Below, piece after piece: positions 45,438 to 55,254 of a DNA stretch of 64,000 nt. The number at the start of each line of letters is the position of its first letter. Position 1 is the stretch's first letter. The stretch is from CAVRAW01 sp963716135 (GTDB lineage Bacteria; Planctomycetota; Planctomycetia; Pirellulales; JADZDJ01), in contig OY970289.1 in NCBI GenBank assembly GCA_963716135.1, forward strand, positions 3,472,001-3,536,000, given 5' to 3'. The translations under genes were made by a program, and so were the position numbers. Under the pieces are notes generated by a model. The model did not search any database. It had not been told where the DNA came from and saw nothing but the letters and a program-made list of their open reading frames with translations.

Positions 45438-46209
45438 GGCGCAGGGCGAACGCCGATCCGGCTTCACGCTTGTGAGTGGGGCGGCATCGATTTTGTCGGA
45501 GACTTGTGCGGCGTGCGCCTGCCATGCCTGCAATTCCGGCCCCAATAAGGCCAAGTGCCGCCGAAGATGGTTCCGGCACGGAAGTGACGAACACGTTGTC
45601 GATTCGGCTGGTGCCGATGTCGCTTACCGTGCCCGGCGTCATGAATCCAATTGAAGTGGTCGAATTATCGACGACTCTGAAGTATGCAGTGGGGGCATTG
45701 GCCAGCGCAGCGCCGATGTTCACCGTGTGCCGGAAATTCGTGGATTCCATGAGCGGGTTCCACGCGATCTGCGGATACAACATATATTGCGACCCGAAAT
45801 TGCTGAAATTCGTTCCGTCGGTGCTCAGTTGCAGAACGAAATACGCAGGGCCGTTGGTGCTGCTGAGCTGGTCGAAGCTAAGTTCAAGTTCGTTTAGACC
45901 CGTGGCGTCGAATTCGAACTGAAAATAATCACCCACGTTCCAGGCATTCGCTGAAAGAGCCTTTGCCGACCCGTTGCCGGCGATGGCGCTCCAAGAAGTT
46001 GCCGAATTCGAGTGCCGGGCCGTAGCAGACCCAGCGCCGACTTCCGCAGAGTACGGACCGACCGTCGAACCGCTCGCAAAATTAGCACCTTCGGAGCTAA
46101 GCGACGTCTCAAATGTCCAGCCGACAATGGGCGCGCCCGACGCAGCAGTGCACAAAAAAGCTATTGCCCCGAGAGCAATGAGCGAAAAACAAATTATGGG
46201 TTGTTTCAT
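45418..46209 (-). CDS. PEP-CTERM-sorted secreted protein
   Basis: 263 aa, ATG 46209. Signal peptide (KQPIICFSLIALGAIAFLCTAASG), a beta-sandwich extracellular domain, and the sorting signal VPEPSSAALGLIGAGIAG, recognised by an exosortase (EpsH/XrtA type). The usual signal ends in a short basic run; here 33 further residues follow (RRTSLRQNRCRPTHKR and more). A tail that long after the sorting helix is unusual and may reflect a C-terminal frame error. The end overlaps SRAP by 20 bases. No exosortase gene is in the window. Confidence 0.75.
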   Translation of the reverse strand: MKQPIICFSLIALGAIAFLCTAASGAPIVGWTFETSLSSEGANFASGSTVGPYSAEVGAGSATARHSNSATSWSAIAGNGSAKALSANAWNVGDYFQFEFDATGLNELELSFDQLSSTNGPAYFVLQLSTDGTNFSNFGSQYMLYPQIAWNPLMESTNFRHTVNIGAALANAPTAYFRVVDNSTTSIGFMTPGTVSDIGTSRIDNVFVTSVPEPSSAALGLIGAGIAGMAGARRTSLRQNRCRPTHKREAGSAFALRLRTARD

Positions 46210-46402
46210 TAGCGGCCGTTCCAAGCGCCGATCTGCCACGCCCTGTCAAATCCAACACGTTGTGGAATTGGCGTCGCGGGCGAAGGATTGGGCCGATTAT
46301 TGCCGCCGATGCCGGCGAAAGCAACGAAATTGAAGGCTGCCGGCGGAATTATCAAAGCCTAAGCGGCGGCTGGCCTGATTCGAAACTGGCCAAGGCACTC
46401 GC

Positions 46403-46726
46403 TTACTTCCGTGCCGCGCGGGCTTCCAGCCAGGCTTCAATTTGCCAATCGGCCAGCGTGAAGCCAGCTTCCGGGAAGTCGGCAACCACTTCCTTGGCGA
46501 ATTCGACCACGGTTTCAGGCGATACTTCGCTGCCCAAAGCATCGGTCAGAATGGCCAACGATAACAGGTCCAATTCGATGGCCGAGGCGCCGGCGCCCCA
46601 TTTGAACATCGGGGCAATCGTGTGATATCGAAGAATCAGGCCAAAACCTTCGCCGTTATCGACGACGACGGTTGGACCCGGAGTATTGCGACGTTTTCCG
46701 TGATACAGTTTGCTGTTCAGGTTCAT
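46403..46726 (-). CDS. Hypothetical protein
   Basis: 107 aa from ATG 46726, with AGGAG 8 bases upstream, which decides this start over the in-frame ORF start at 46810. Soluble, with acidic helices (FAKEVVADFPEAGFTLADWQ). Family not recognised. Divergent from tRNA-Gly and 193 bases downstream of the PEP-CTERM start. Confidence 0.6.
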   Translation of the reverse strand: MNLNSKLYHGKRRNTPGPTVVVDNGEGFGLILRYHTIAPMFKWGAGASAIELDLLSLAILTDALGSEVSPETVVEFAKEVVADFPEAGFTLADWQIEAWLEARAARK

Positions 46727-46900
46727 GGCCAAACTCCTTAGGTGCGAGGGGAACACCCTCACTAGCGGAATTTCGGCCCGTTTGTTACAGGCTCTACGGA
46801 AGTCCGGCAAAAACCGGTTCCATGGGCAGGACGTTGCGAATTCCGTGCCTTTTCTCGGGCATTTTGCGCCCCCGGCGACCGTGGTAAACTAGCCTCATCC

Positions 46901-46973
46901 GCGGGCGTAGCTCAGTTGGTAGAGCGCTAGCTTCCCAAGCTGGATGTCGCGAGTTCGAGTCTCGTCGCCCGCT
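46901..46973 (+). tRNA. tRNA-Gly (anticodon CCC)
   Basis: 73 nt. Acceptor GCGGGCG/CGCCCGC, D-stem GCTC/GAGC, anticodon stem CTAGC/GCTGG with loop TTCCCAA, T-arm GCGAG-TTCGAGT-CTCGT all pair. The anticodon CCC reads GGG. CCA is not encoded. Confidence 0.93.
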
Positions 46974-47026
46974 CTTTCCATGCTCCATCAGGCACGGGGC
47001 CGCAACCGGATATCGAGGGACCGAAA

Positions 47027-48145
47027 TTGGCGCTCAACAATCTCACCATCCAGCGCTTGATGCTGAAGATGAAGGAGGTGCACGCCTCCGATCTGCACAT
47101 CAAGGTCGGCTCCGCGCCGATCGTGCGCGTGGCCTCCAAGCTGCATCAGGTGAATTCGCCGGCGCTCACGGCCGAAGATACGGCGCAGTTGCTTTTGCCC
47201 ATTGTGCCGGAGGCGATGCGCAGCGTGCTCGACGCCCAGGGCAGCCTCGATTTTTCGCATCACGAGGCGGAGGGCGAACGCTTTCGCTGCAGCGTGTTCC
47301 GCGCCGGCGGCGGATATCACGCCGCCATCCGCCGCGTTTCCCCTCAGATTCCGACGTTCGAAGAGCTTCATCTACCGCCGGTCTACGAAAAATTCACTTC
47401 CGAGGCCCACGAGGGAATGATTGTAGTGTGCGGCATCACCGGCAGCGGAAAATCCTCCACGCTGGCGGCAATGATCGATTACGTCAACCACCATCGGCAG
47501 TGCAACATCATCACCATCGAAGACCCGGTGGAATACGCCTTCCAGCCGAAGATGTCTTTCATCAGCCAGCGCGAGATCGGCATCGACGTTCCGGACTTCG
47601 CCATCGCGCTGTGCAGCGCGGTGCGTCAGGACCCCGACGTGATGATGATCGGCGAGCTGCGCGACCGGGAAACCGTGCTGGCCGGCATTCAAGCCGCCGA
47701 AACCGGACACCTGGTGTTCGTCACGCTGCACACGGCCGACACCATGCAGGCCTTTAACCGCATGTTGGAATTCTTCCCCGCCAAAGAGCACGAATTCATT
47801 CGCTCCAGCCTGGCCGCCAGCCTCCAGGCGATTGCCGCGCAGCGCCTGCTCCCTTCAATCCGCGACGGCGTGCAGCGCGTGCCGGCCACCGAAGTGCTGC
47901 TGAACAACACGGTGGTGGCGGAGCGCATTCGCGAAGGGCGCGACGAGGAGCTGCCCAGCATCATGGCAGGTTCGAGCGAAGAAGGGATGCACGACTTCAC
48001 CAGCAGCCTCTATCGCCTGGTGAAAGAAGGCTGGGTTGACATGAAAACGGCCGAGCAACACGCCCCGCACGTCAACGCGCTGCGCAGCAAAGTGCGCGGC
48101 ATCGACGTGAAAGCCGACGTGCTGGTGTCCAAGACGAAGCGCTAG
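47027..48145 (+). CDS. pilT: PilT/PilU family twitching-motility ATPase
   Basis: 372 aa, hexameric ATPase for type IV pilus retraction (GspE superfamily). TTG start 47027 preceded by GAGGGA. N-terminal ASDLHIKVGSAPIVRV, Walker A GITGSGKSSTL, Asp box IITIEDPVEYAF, Walker B MMIGELRDRETV, His box HLVFVTLHTADT. A 20-residue basic/hydrophobic C-terminal tail follows. No other pilus genes are nearby. PilT and PilU cannot be told apart here. Confidence 0.88.
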   Translation: MALNNLTIQRLMLKMKEVHASDLHIKVGSAPIVRVASKLHQVNSPALTAEDTAQLLLPIVPEAMRSVLDAQGSLDFSHHEAEGERFRCSVFRAGGGYHAAIRRVSPQIPTFEELHLPPVYEKFTSEAHEGMIVVCGITGSGKSSTLAAMIDYVNHHRQCNIITIEDPVEYAFQPKMSFISQREIGIDVPDFAIALCSAVRQDPDVMMIGELRDRETVLAGIQAAETGHLVFVTLHTADTMQAFNRMLEFFPAKEHEFIRSSLAASLQAIAAQRLLPSIRDGVQRVPATEVLLNNTVVAERIREGRDEELPSIMAGSSEEGMHDFTSSLYRLVKEGWVDMKTAEQHAPHVNALRSKVRGIDVKADVLVSKTKR

Positions 48146-48151
48146 CAGGGC

Positions 48152-48334
48152 TTATTCCTTCTCCGCCCAGATGCGCAGTTCGCCGCCCTCATCCACTTCC
48201 ACGTGGATCACATTCGGCCGGCAGCATACCGGGCAATCTTCCACGTACTCCTGGCTCTGGCCGGCGGATAGATCCAGCGGGATAACGATCTCTTCTCCGC
48301 AGGAATCGCAAATGTAAGAAGCTTCGTCGCGCAT
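48152..48334 (-). CDS. CPXCG-type cysteine-rich protein
   Basis: 60 aa from ATG 48334. Two zinc knuckles: YICDSCGEEIVIPLDLSAGQ and EDCPVCCRPNVIHVEVDE. The pattern (C-x2-C...C-x2-C-C-R-P) matches the small Cys-rich CPXCG family; role unknown. A minus-strand TATAAT at 48366-48371 lies between the alternative start at 48382 and the chosen start, supporting 48334. Divergent from the methyltransferase gene. Confidence 0.82.
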   Translation of the reverse strand: MRDEASYICDSCGEEIVIPLDLSAGQSQEYVEDCPVCCRPNVIHVEVDEGGELRIWAEKE

Positions 48335-48396
48335 AGAATGCTGTTGGGTGCCCGCTGGAAATGATATTATAGCCGCATTCAAAATAGGAGCTGCGC

Positions 48397-49014
48397 ATGT
48401 CCACTTCCAATATTCCCGATCGAAAAAGATTTGAAGAAGCTTACGGCGGCGAAGCGCCGTGGGATATTGGCCGGCCGCAAAAACCGTTCGTGGCCGCCGC
48501 AGACCAGATCAACGGCTCGGTGCTTGACGTCGGCTGCGGCACGGGGGACCTTGCGCTGTTTCTGGCCGAGCGCGGCCGCAAAGTCACCGCCGTCGACTTC
48601 CTGGCGGCGCCGATTGAACGAGCTAAACGCAAAGCCGACCAGCGCAACGCCTCCGCAACTTTTTTCGTAAGCGACGCGCTCGCGCTGGCCGAATGGGACG
48701 AGCAGTTCGACAACATTGTCGATAGCGGCCTGTTCCATGTGTTTTCCGACGACGATCGCAAAAGATATGTCGCCGGCCTGGCCCACGTGCTCAAACCCGG
48801 GGGCCGAATGTTCTTGATGTGCTTCAGCGACTCTGAGCCCCCCGGCGTAGGGCCCCGGCGAATCGCCAAGCAGGAATTGCACGACGCCTTTGCGAAAGGT
48901 TGGACCGTCGAATCGATCGAACCGACGAACTTCGAGATCAATCCAAAAATAAAAGACATGCCTTTCAGCCCCGGCGGACCAAAGACCTGGTTCGCCGTCA
49001 TCCGCCGGAACTAA
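48397..49014 (+). CDS. Class I SAM-dependent methyltransferase
   Basis: 205 aa, small-molecule-type methyltransferase. ATG 48397 with AGGAG 6 bases before. Motif I is VLDVGCGTGDLALFLAERG, motif II VTAVDFLAAPIERAK, and the later motif GGRMFLMCFSD. N-terminus WDIGRPQKPF suggests the thiopurine/halide methyltransferase-like group (TPMT fold), without specificity information. A TATTAT at 48365-48370 may be its -10. Confidence 0.82.
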   Translation: MSTSNIPDRKRFEEAYGGEAPWDIGRPQKPFVAAADQINGSVLDVGCGTGDLALFLAERGRKVTAVDFLAAPIERAKRKADQRNASATFFVSDALALAEWDEQFDNIVDSGLFHVFSDDDRKRYVAGLAHVLKPGGRMFLMCFSDSEPPGVGPRRIAKQELHDAFAKGWTVESIEPTNFEINPKIKDMPFSPGGPKTWFAVIRRN

Positions 49015-49128
49015 GGTCCGGTCGGCTCTGATGCTTTCAGGGGCTGCCTAGCCCAAGGTCCGGCGCCGGAAGCGCCGGTGGAATTGCCGGCGGCGGCGAA
49101 TCGATCGTCGCAAGTTCGGAATCCGATT

Positions 49129-50770
49129 TCACTGCGCCGTGGGCTTTGGCAGTTGCGGCGGAATCTTCGGCGGGACGGATTCGTCTGGCGTCGAATTGTC
49201 CTGAATATTTGCCCCAGGCGCCGGCGGCGCAGGCGGTTGTGCAGGCTCGGCCTCGCCGCCGTACTTCTTCACCAGTGCGGCGGTCAGCTTATCGTTGGGA
49301 GCCAGTTTCACCACGTCTTGCAGCTCTTTGAGCGCCGGCTTCGTGTAACCGGTCATCAAGTAGTGATACCCCAGAAGGAAATGTCCCTCGACCGATTGGG
49401 GATTGTCGGTGGAGTATTTTTCCAGCGCCCGAAGCTGCTTGGTGTACGTGTCCGCGTCGCCGTAGTAGCCGAAGATGGAGGCCCAGTCGGTCGGCGGGCC
49501 CAGCGCCAAAGCGAAGTGCGCTTGGGCTGCCGCGGCGGGGTATTCTCCCAGCGCGAACAGCGAGAGGGACATCAATTCCGGCGCCCGCGGATTCTCCGGC
49601 GATTCGATGGCCGCGTGATTGGCCATCCGGAAGGCCTCGCGATACTTGCCGGTCTGGAAGGCATTCTCGGCTTGCGAGAAAAACATGCCGCCCAGTTGTG
49701 CGTCGCCTTGCAGATTGGCGTCGGCGTTCACGGCCGCATTGCCGGGCTGCGGCGCCTCGGGCTGAGCTTCGACCGGGGGTGCGGCCGAGGCGTCTGCCAC
49801 GATGGTGTTGCCATAGCCCACGGTGGCAACCAGTGCGGTGTCGTAACAGTAAGCGGGCACGTAATCGTAGTAGTTGTAACCTAAGCCCCAGCCGAAGCCG
49901 CCCCACCATCCCCAGGTCCACGGATAGCAAAACGGAATTCCCCACCAACCGCCGCGGTGGCAGAAATTGTTGAAGTGATTGAAATTGTTTCCGTGAAAGT
50001 GGCTGAAGTTCTGGCCGCTTTGCCAATTGTGGCTGAACGAACCGTTGAAGCTGTTGTTATGAAAGTTGCCGTTATGAAAGTTATTGTGGAACGCGGAAAA
50101 ATTCCGTCCGGCGGCGCCGTTATCGAAGTTTCCGATTTTCGCCGCGCCGGCGCGCGAGGAGTTCGCAAAACTGGGCGCATTGCCGTTGTTGAAGTTTCGC
50201 GTGGAGAATTGTCGATCGCCGCCGTCGAAATTGCGCATGTTGAAGTTTGGCGCACCGCTGCGAGTCAGATTTCCATTTCCGCTATTGCCGAAGTCCCTGC
50301 CGCTGAAGCCGCGATCGCCAAAATTGGCGCTGCTGCCCACGATCCCGTTGCCCGTGACATTTTGATTACCGCGGCTGAAGTTCGAACCGCTTCCCGATCC
50401 GGCGCCGCCGCTGCCCATGAAGTTTCGGCCCGCGCCGCTGAAGTTCGATCCGCTGCCAATTCCCGATCCGCCCGAAAAACTGCGTGCGCTAAATCCTGAT
50501 CCATTGCCGATTCCCGAGCCGCCCGAAAAGCTGCGCGCTGAAACCTGATCCGCTGCCGATGCCCGAGCCGCCGGCAAAGCTGCGTCCGCTGAAAGCTGAA
50601 CCGCCGCTAAAGCCGCTGAATCCGCCGCCATGTCCGCCGCCGTGTCCACCACCACCGCCGCCTCCGCCGCCACCGCCTCCACGAGCAAGCACGTCGCCCG
50701 GTTGCGTCACCAGTAGCGCCAGCGCCAAAGCGCCCAGCGCAAGTCGAAAGATCGAAGAGATGCGGCACAT
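49129..50770 (-). CDS. Secreted Gly/Ser/Asn-rich protein with TPR-like C-terminus; one frame break
   Basis: About 547 aa after repair. ATG 50770; signal peptide FRLALGALALALLVTQPGDVLA, a run of glycines with GGHGGGHGGG, then three 17-residue repeats (SFSGGSGIGNGSGFSAR-type) and long Asn/Phe/Gly-rich stretches (GNFHNNSFNGSFSHNW). The C-terminal 180 residues have helical TPR-like pairs (AFQTGKYREAFRMANHAAIE; LGYHYLMTGYTKPALKELQD). The frame breaks at about 50531-50540: the second 51-bp repeat is only 49 bp, showing a 2-bp loss. Likely a cell-surface or matrix protein. Confidence 0.75.
50447..50597 (-). repeat. 51-bp tandem repeat (three copies, middle one 49 bp)
   Basis: Units 50447-50497, 50498-50546 and 50547-50597 start with GATCC and encode a 17-residue Gly/Ser repeat. 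The middle unit lacks two bases at a CG run (CTGCGCGCTG), which produces the frame break in this gene. The other two units, 51 bp each, serve as internal controls. Confidence 0.88.
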
Positions 50771-51096
50771 AAATCACCCCACGAAGAATAGAGCCGGCTC
50801 GCGGCTTGCCGTCGCGAGCACCCACGATTCGGCAATCTGCGGGAATTATACAGCCAAATGCGGCGTGCGTCGCCAAAAATCTTTTCGCCGCACGGACTTG
50901 CGCATCCCCCGATGGACGGTGGTTTCACAAAAGAAAGCGGAAAAAGAGAATTTTCGGCCGCCGCCTTACCGAGAAAAATTGAATCTGCCGGATTCGACTC
51001 TCCGGCGATAGCTCGTCTTGTCTACCTGGTAAATCAGCCAGCGAAGTCGATTTTCGACCTGGCGAATTAAAGGGGCCATCTCCGACCCGAGACTCC
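50771..51096. other. Gene-free stretch between divergent genes
   Basis: About 325 bases between the repeat-rich secreted protein (minus) and the sulfotransferase (plus). Only the divergent promoters are expected. I see no convincing promoter pair, inverted repeat or RNA gene. Confidence 0.4.
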
Positions 51097-51861
51097 ATGT
51101 TTCAAACGGTCCGTGAACTACTGCGCCCCCAACCCGAGACCGGCCCGGTTACGCGCTTTATCGTGGCCTGCCTGCCGCGCACGGGCACGCACATGATCCG
51201 CACGCTGCTGAATCAGCATCCGAACATCCGCACAGAAACCGAGCTGTTCAACGAGCATTCGAACTTGTGCCGCAAATGGAACAAGCGCACGGCGCCGTGG
51301 GTGCTGGACCATATTGCCTGGCGGCCAGGCCCGCAGAAAATCCGCGGTTGCATGATCCATGTGTGCCACGGGAATCACTGGGGCGTATGGCAGCACCTGA
51401 TGAGCCGGCATGATGTGCGCTACGTCTGCCTGCGCCGCTTCAATTGGCTCCAGCAGTATCTCAGCTTGCAGCAAGCGAAGGTGCACAAGCGCTGGCAGAC
51501 CTATCGCCACCAATCGCGCCCGCCAGTGCAAGCCATGTCGTTCAAGCCGCAGGACGTCGAGCGATACTTTCAGGACATGCAAGCGCACTGGCAATTTTTC
51601 GAGCAGGCTTTTTCTAACCGGCCGCAATGCAACGTGTGGTACGAAGATATGTGCCGCGAAACCGAAGCCGTTTCTCTCCGCGTGCAAGAGTTCCTTGGAG
51701 CGACGGCCGTCTCGGGGCTCGAGCCCGACACGATCAAAGTCGGCCGGCCGGCCAGCGAGCTGATCAGCAACTACGATGAGCTGCGCGAACATTTCGCGGC
51801 CACGCCGTATCGGGCGTTCTTCGAAGAAGGCTATGTTCAGCCACGGCGTTTGGCGGCTTGA
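51097..51861 (+). CDS. Sulfotransferase-family protein (Stf0/heparan-type fold)
   Basis: 254 aa, ATG 51097. The PAPS-binding loop is VACLPRTGTHMIRTLLNQHP, and the 3'-phosphate site is LRRFNWLQQYLSLQ (Arg and Ser). PAPS-dependent sulfation of a glycan or lipid is the likely job; acceptor unknown. No signal peptide. It converges on the RND operon, its stop 28 bases from the RND gene end. Confidence 0.78.
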   Translation: MFQTVRELLRPQPETGPVTRFIVACLPRTGTHMIRTLLNQHPNIRTETELFNEHSNLCRKWNKRTAPWVLDHIAWRPGPQKIRGCMIHVCHGNHWGVWQHLMSRHDVRYVCLRRFNWLQQYLSLQQAKVHKRWQTYRHQSRPPVQAMSFKPQDVERYFQDMQAHWQFFEQAFSNRPQCNVWYEDMCRETEAVSLRVQEFLGATAVSGLEPDTIKVGRPASELISNYDELREHFAATPYRAFFEEGYVQPRRLAA

Positions 51862-51888
51862 TTGCCGCCAGCAAGCGATGCGCTTTTG

Positions 51889-54800
51889 CTACGCGTGCAC
51901 TTCTTCCAGCTCCATCGCTTCCGGCGGCGGCTCTTCTTCTTCGCGCTTGGGCCGCAGGTCGGAAATCAACTGGATCACGTTGAAGAACACCGGCGTCAGG
52001 AATATTCCGAACAGTGTGACGCCCAACATGCCGTAGAACACGGCCGTACCCAGAATGCGGCGCATTTCGGCGCCGGCGCCGACGCTCAGCACCAGCGGCA
52101 CCACGCCGAAGATGAAAGCGAAGCTGGTCATGATGATCGGCCGCAACCGCAACCGGCAAGCGGCCAGCACTGCTTCGTGCCGTCCCATGCCAGCCTCGTG
52201 CCGCGCGGGCGAACTCGACAATCAAAATCGCGTTCTTGCACGCCAGGCCCACCAGCACGACGAAGCCCACTTGCGTGAAGATGTTGATATCCATGTGCGT
52301 GGCGATCACGCCGGCCACCGAGCACAACAAGCACATCGGCACGACCAGAATCACCGCCAACGGCAGCGACCAGCTCTCATACTGTGCGGCCAACACCAAG
52401 AACACCAATACCACGGCCAATACGAAAGCATACATGGCCGTGTTGCCCACCCGCAGTTGCAAAAACGCCAGCTCGGTCCATTCGGCCCGCATTCCCTGGG
52501 CCAAGCTCTGATTCGCGACATTGCTCAATTCTTGGATGGCCTGGCCGGAACTGGCGCCCGGCGCCGCGTCGGCATTCACAAACGCCGATTGATATTCGTT
52601 GTAGCGAATGATCATCACCGGTCCGCTGACTTCTTTCACGTGCGTGAACGTCGAAACCGGCACCATCTGGCCGTTGCGCCCCGGCACGTACAGCCGGCTG
52701 AGATCGCGCGGCTGCATCCGATAGGGCGCGTCGGCCTGCACGTTCACCTGCCAGGTGCGGCCGAAGCGGTTAAAATCGTTCACGTACAGCGAACCGAGGT
52801 TGACTTGCAGCGTGTTGAACACGTCGCCCATCGAAATGCCCATCTGCTTCACGGCATCGCGATCGACGTCCAAAAACATCCAAGTCGTGTTCGCGCGGAA
52901 GCTGGTGAACAGATCGCTCAGTCCCGGCATCTCGCTGCCGGCGTGGATGATGTCCTGCACGACGGTTTCGAGCGTGCCCAGTCCCAGGTCGGCCCGATCT
53001 TCAATCACAATTTTGAATCCGCCGGCCGTGCCCAAGCCTTCCACCGGCGGCGCGCCTAAGATATTCACTTCGCCATCGCGAACCTCTTTTTCAAATCGCG
53101 CCTTCAGCTCGGCGGAAATGACGTCGGCCGAGCGATGTTCCTCGGCCCGCTTGTGAAAGTCGTCGAGCATCACGTACATCGAGCCGAAGTTCGACGCATT
53201 GGCCGCCAACAACAGCGACTGGCCGGCGATGGCCACGGTATGCTTGACCCCTTCCACCTTGTCGCAAATGCGCTCGATGTCGGCCATCACCTCCTCGGTG
53301 CGCCCAACGACGCGGAGTCGGGCAGCCGCACATTCACCAGCAGGTAACCCTTGTCGTGCTGCGGAATGAACCCGACCGGAGTTTTGTTGAACAGATCGTA
53401 CGTCATGTACAACAAGCCGCCGTAACCGACGAGCACCAGCACGCTCGACCACAACAGCACGCGCACCACGCCGACATACGCCCCGGTGATCAGGTTGAAT
53501 GTTTGATTGAACAGGCGAAACGCGATCATCAACACGTAGTTGATCGGATAGCTGGCGATCCAGGCCGCGATGCCCCCGGCCACGACGCCGATGGTTGCCC
53601 ACAAATACTCCGGCAGATGCGGCAAGAGGTTTTCCAAGTACGGCCGCAGCCAGGCGCCCAAGAACAGGTATCCCAGGTAGGCTCCGACTCCCACCAGCAG
53701 AATTCGCGGCAGCGCTTCGCCGTGCCCCTTTTCGCGCGGCTTGAGCAGCAGCACCGCCAGGGCAGGGCTCAGCGTGAGCGAATTGAACGCCGAAATCACC
53801 GTCGAAATGGCAATCGTCATGGCGAACTGCCGGAAGAATTGCCCGACGATGCCCGAGATGAACGCGCACGGCACGAACACGGCCGACAGCACCAGGCCGA
53901 CCGCGATCACGGGCCCGGCCACTTGGTCCATCGCGGCAATGGCGGCCTCGCGCGGCGGTTTGCCTTCCTCGATGTGGTGCTCGATCGCCTCGACCACCAC
54001 GATGGCGTCGTCGACCACGATGCCCACGGCCAACACCAGGCCGAAAAGCGTCAGCGTGTTCAAGCTGAAGCCCGCCGCGGCCATGGCGGCGAAAGTGCCG
54101 ACGATCGCCACCGGCACGGCCACCAATGGAATAATCGCCGCCCGCCAACCTTGCAAAAACACCAGCACGACGATCGCCACCAGAATGATGGCGTCGCGCA
54201 GCGACTTGAACACCTCGTTCACCGATTCCTGAATGAACGGCGTCGTGTCGTACACGATCGCGTAATCGACCCCTTCCGGGAAGCGATCTTTCAGTTCCTC
54301 CATCTTGGCCCGCACCTGGTGGGCCGTATCCAGCGCATTGGAGCCGGGCAATTGATAGATCGACAGCGCCACCGACGGCTTGTTGTCCAGCGTGCAAACC
54401 TGATCGTACGCCAGCGCGCCCAATTCGGTGCGCGCGATGTCCCGCAATCGAATGATGCGCTGCTGGGGATCGGTGCGGATGATCATGTCGCCGAACTGCT
54501 GCGCCTCGTCCAGTCGACCCAGCGTGCTCATCGTGTATTGGAATTTCTGCCCCATGGGCACCGGCGGTTGGCCGATCTGCCCCGCGGCCACCTGCGTGTT
54601 CTGCTGCTGGATGGCAGTGACAACATCGGCAGTGCTGATGCCGCGCATCGCCATCTGCTGCGGATCTAGCCAAATGCGCATGCTGTAATCGCGCTCGCCG
54701 AGGAACGAAATATCTCCCACGCCGGGCAGGCGCGAAAGCTCATCGCGCAACTGGATCGTGGCGTAGTTGCTCAGATACAAGTTGTCGCGGCTATTGTCCG

Positions 54801-55236
54801 GAGAAAACAGATTTACGATCATCAGCACGCTGGGCGACTTCTTCTTCACCGTCACGCCGCGCCGCTTCACCAGATCGGGTAGCACTGGCTGCGCCAGCGC
54901 CATGCGGTTTTGCACCAACACCTGGGCGAGATTCAGATCGGTGCCCGGCTCGAAAGTGACCGTCAGCACGTAGTTGCCGTCGTTGGTGCACTGCGACGAC
55001 ATGTACATCATGCCTTCGACGCCGTTGACTTGTTGCTCGATCGGCGCGGCCACGGTGTCGGCCACCACCTGCGCGTTGGCGCCGGGATAGACCGTGGAAA
55101 CTTCGACCGTGGGCGGCGTGATTTCCGGATACTGCGTGACCGGCAGCACGAACAGCCCCAGCCCGCCGGCAAGCGTAATGACCACCGATAGCACGGTGGC
55201 GAAAATCGGACGATCAATGAAGAAGCGAGAAAACAT
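51889..55236 (-). CDS. RND efflux pump (AcrB/HAE1 type) with extra transmembrane helices; two frame breaks
   Basis: Inner-membrane proton-driven exporter, about 1116 aa after repair. ATG 55236 (FFIDRPIFATVLSVVITLAG). TM4 proton-relay GIVVDDAIVVVEA (about 405), TM10 lysine (VGLACKNAILIVEF) and RLRPIIMTSFAFIFGVVPL are present. Unusual: about 75 residues with two helices (LPRILLVGVGAYLGYLFLGA; LWATIGVVAGGIAAWIAS) are inserted after TM6, where AcrB has a short amphipathic helix. Frame breaks at about 53308-53311 (one G lost) and 52201-52207 (CG lost). Starts 18 bases after the preceding RND gene. Confidence 0.9.
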
Positions 55237-55254
55237 GCGACGACAGGTTGTGGA

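Noticed and set aside
48152..48382. Start of the CPXCG protein at 48382
   Set aside because: A minus-strand TATAAT at 48366-48371 lies downstream of that start, so a transcript from it could not encode the longer form.
53356..54669. 437-residue open frame antisense to the other RND gene
   Set aside because: Same reason: biased composition and no similarity to known families.
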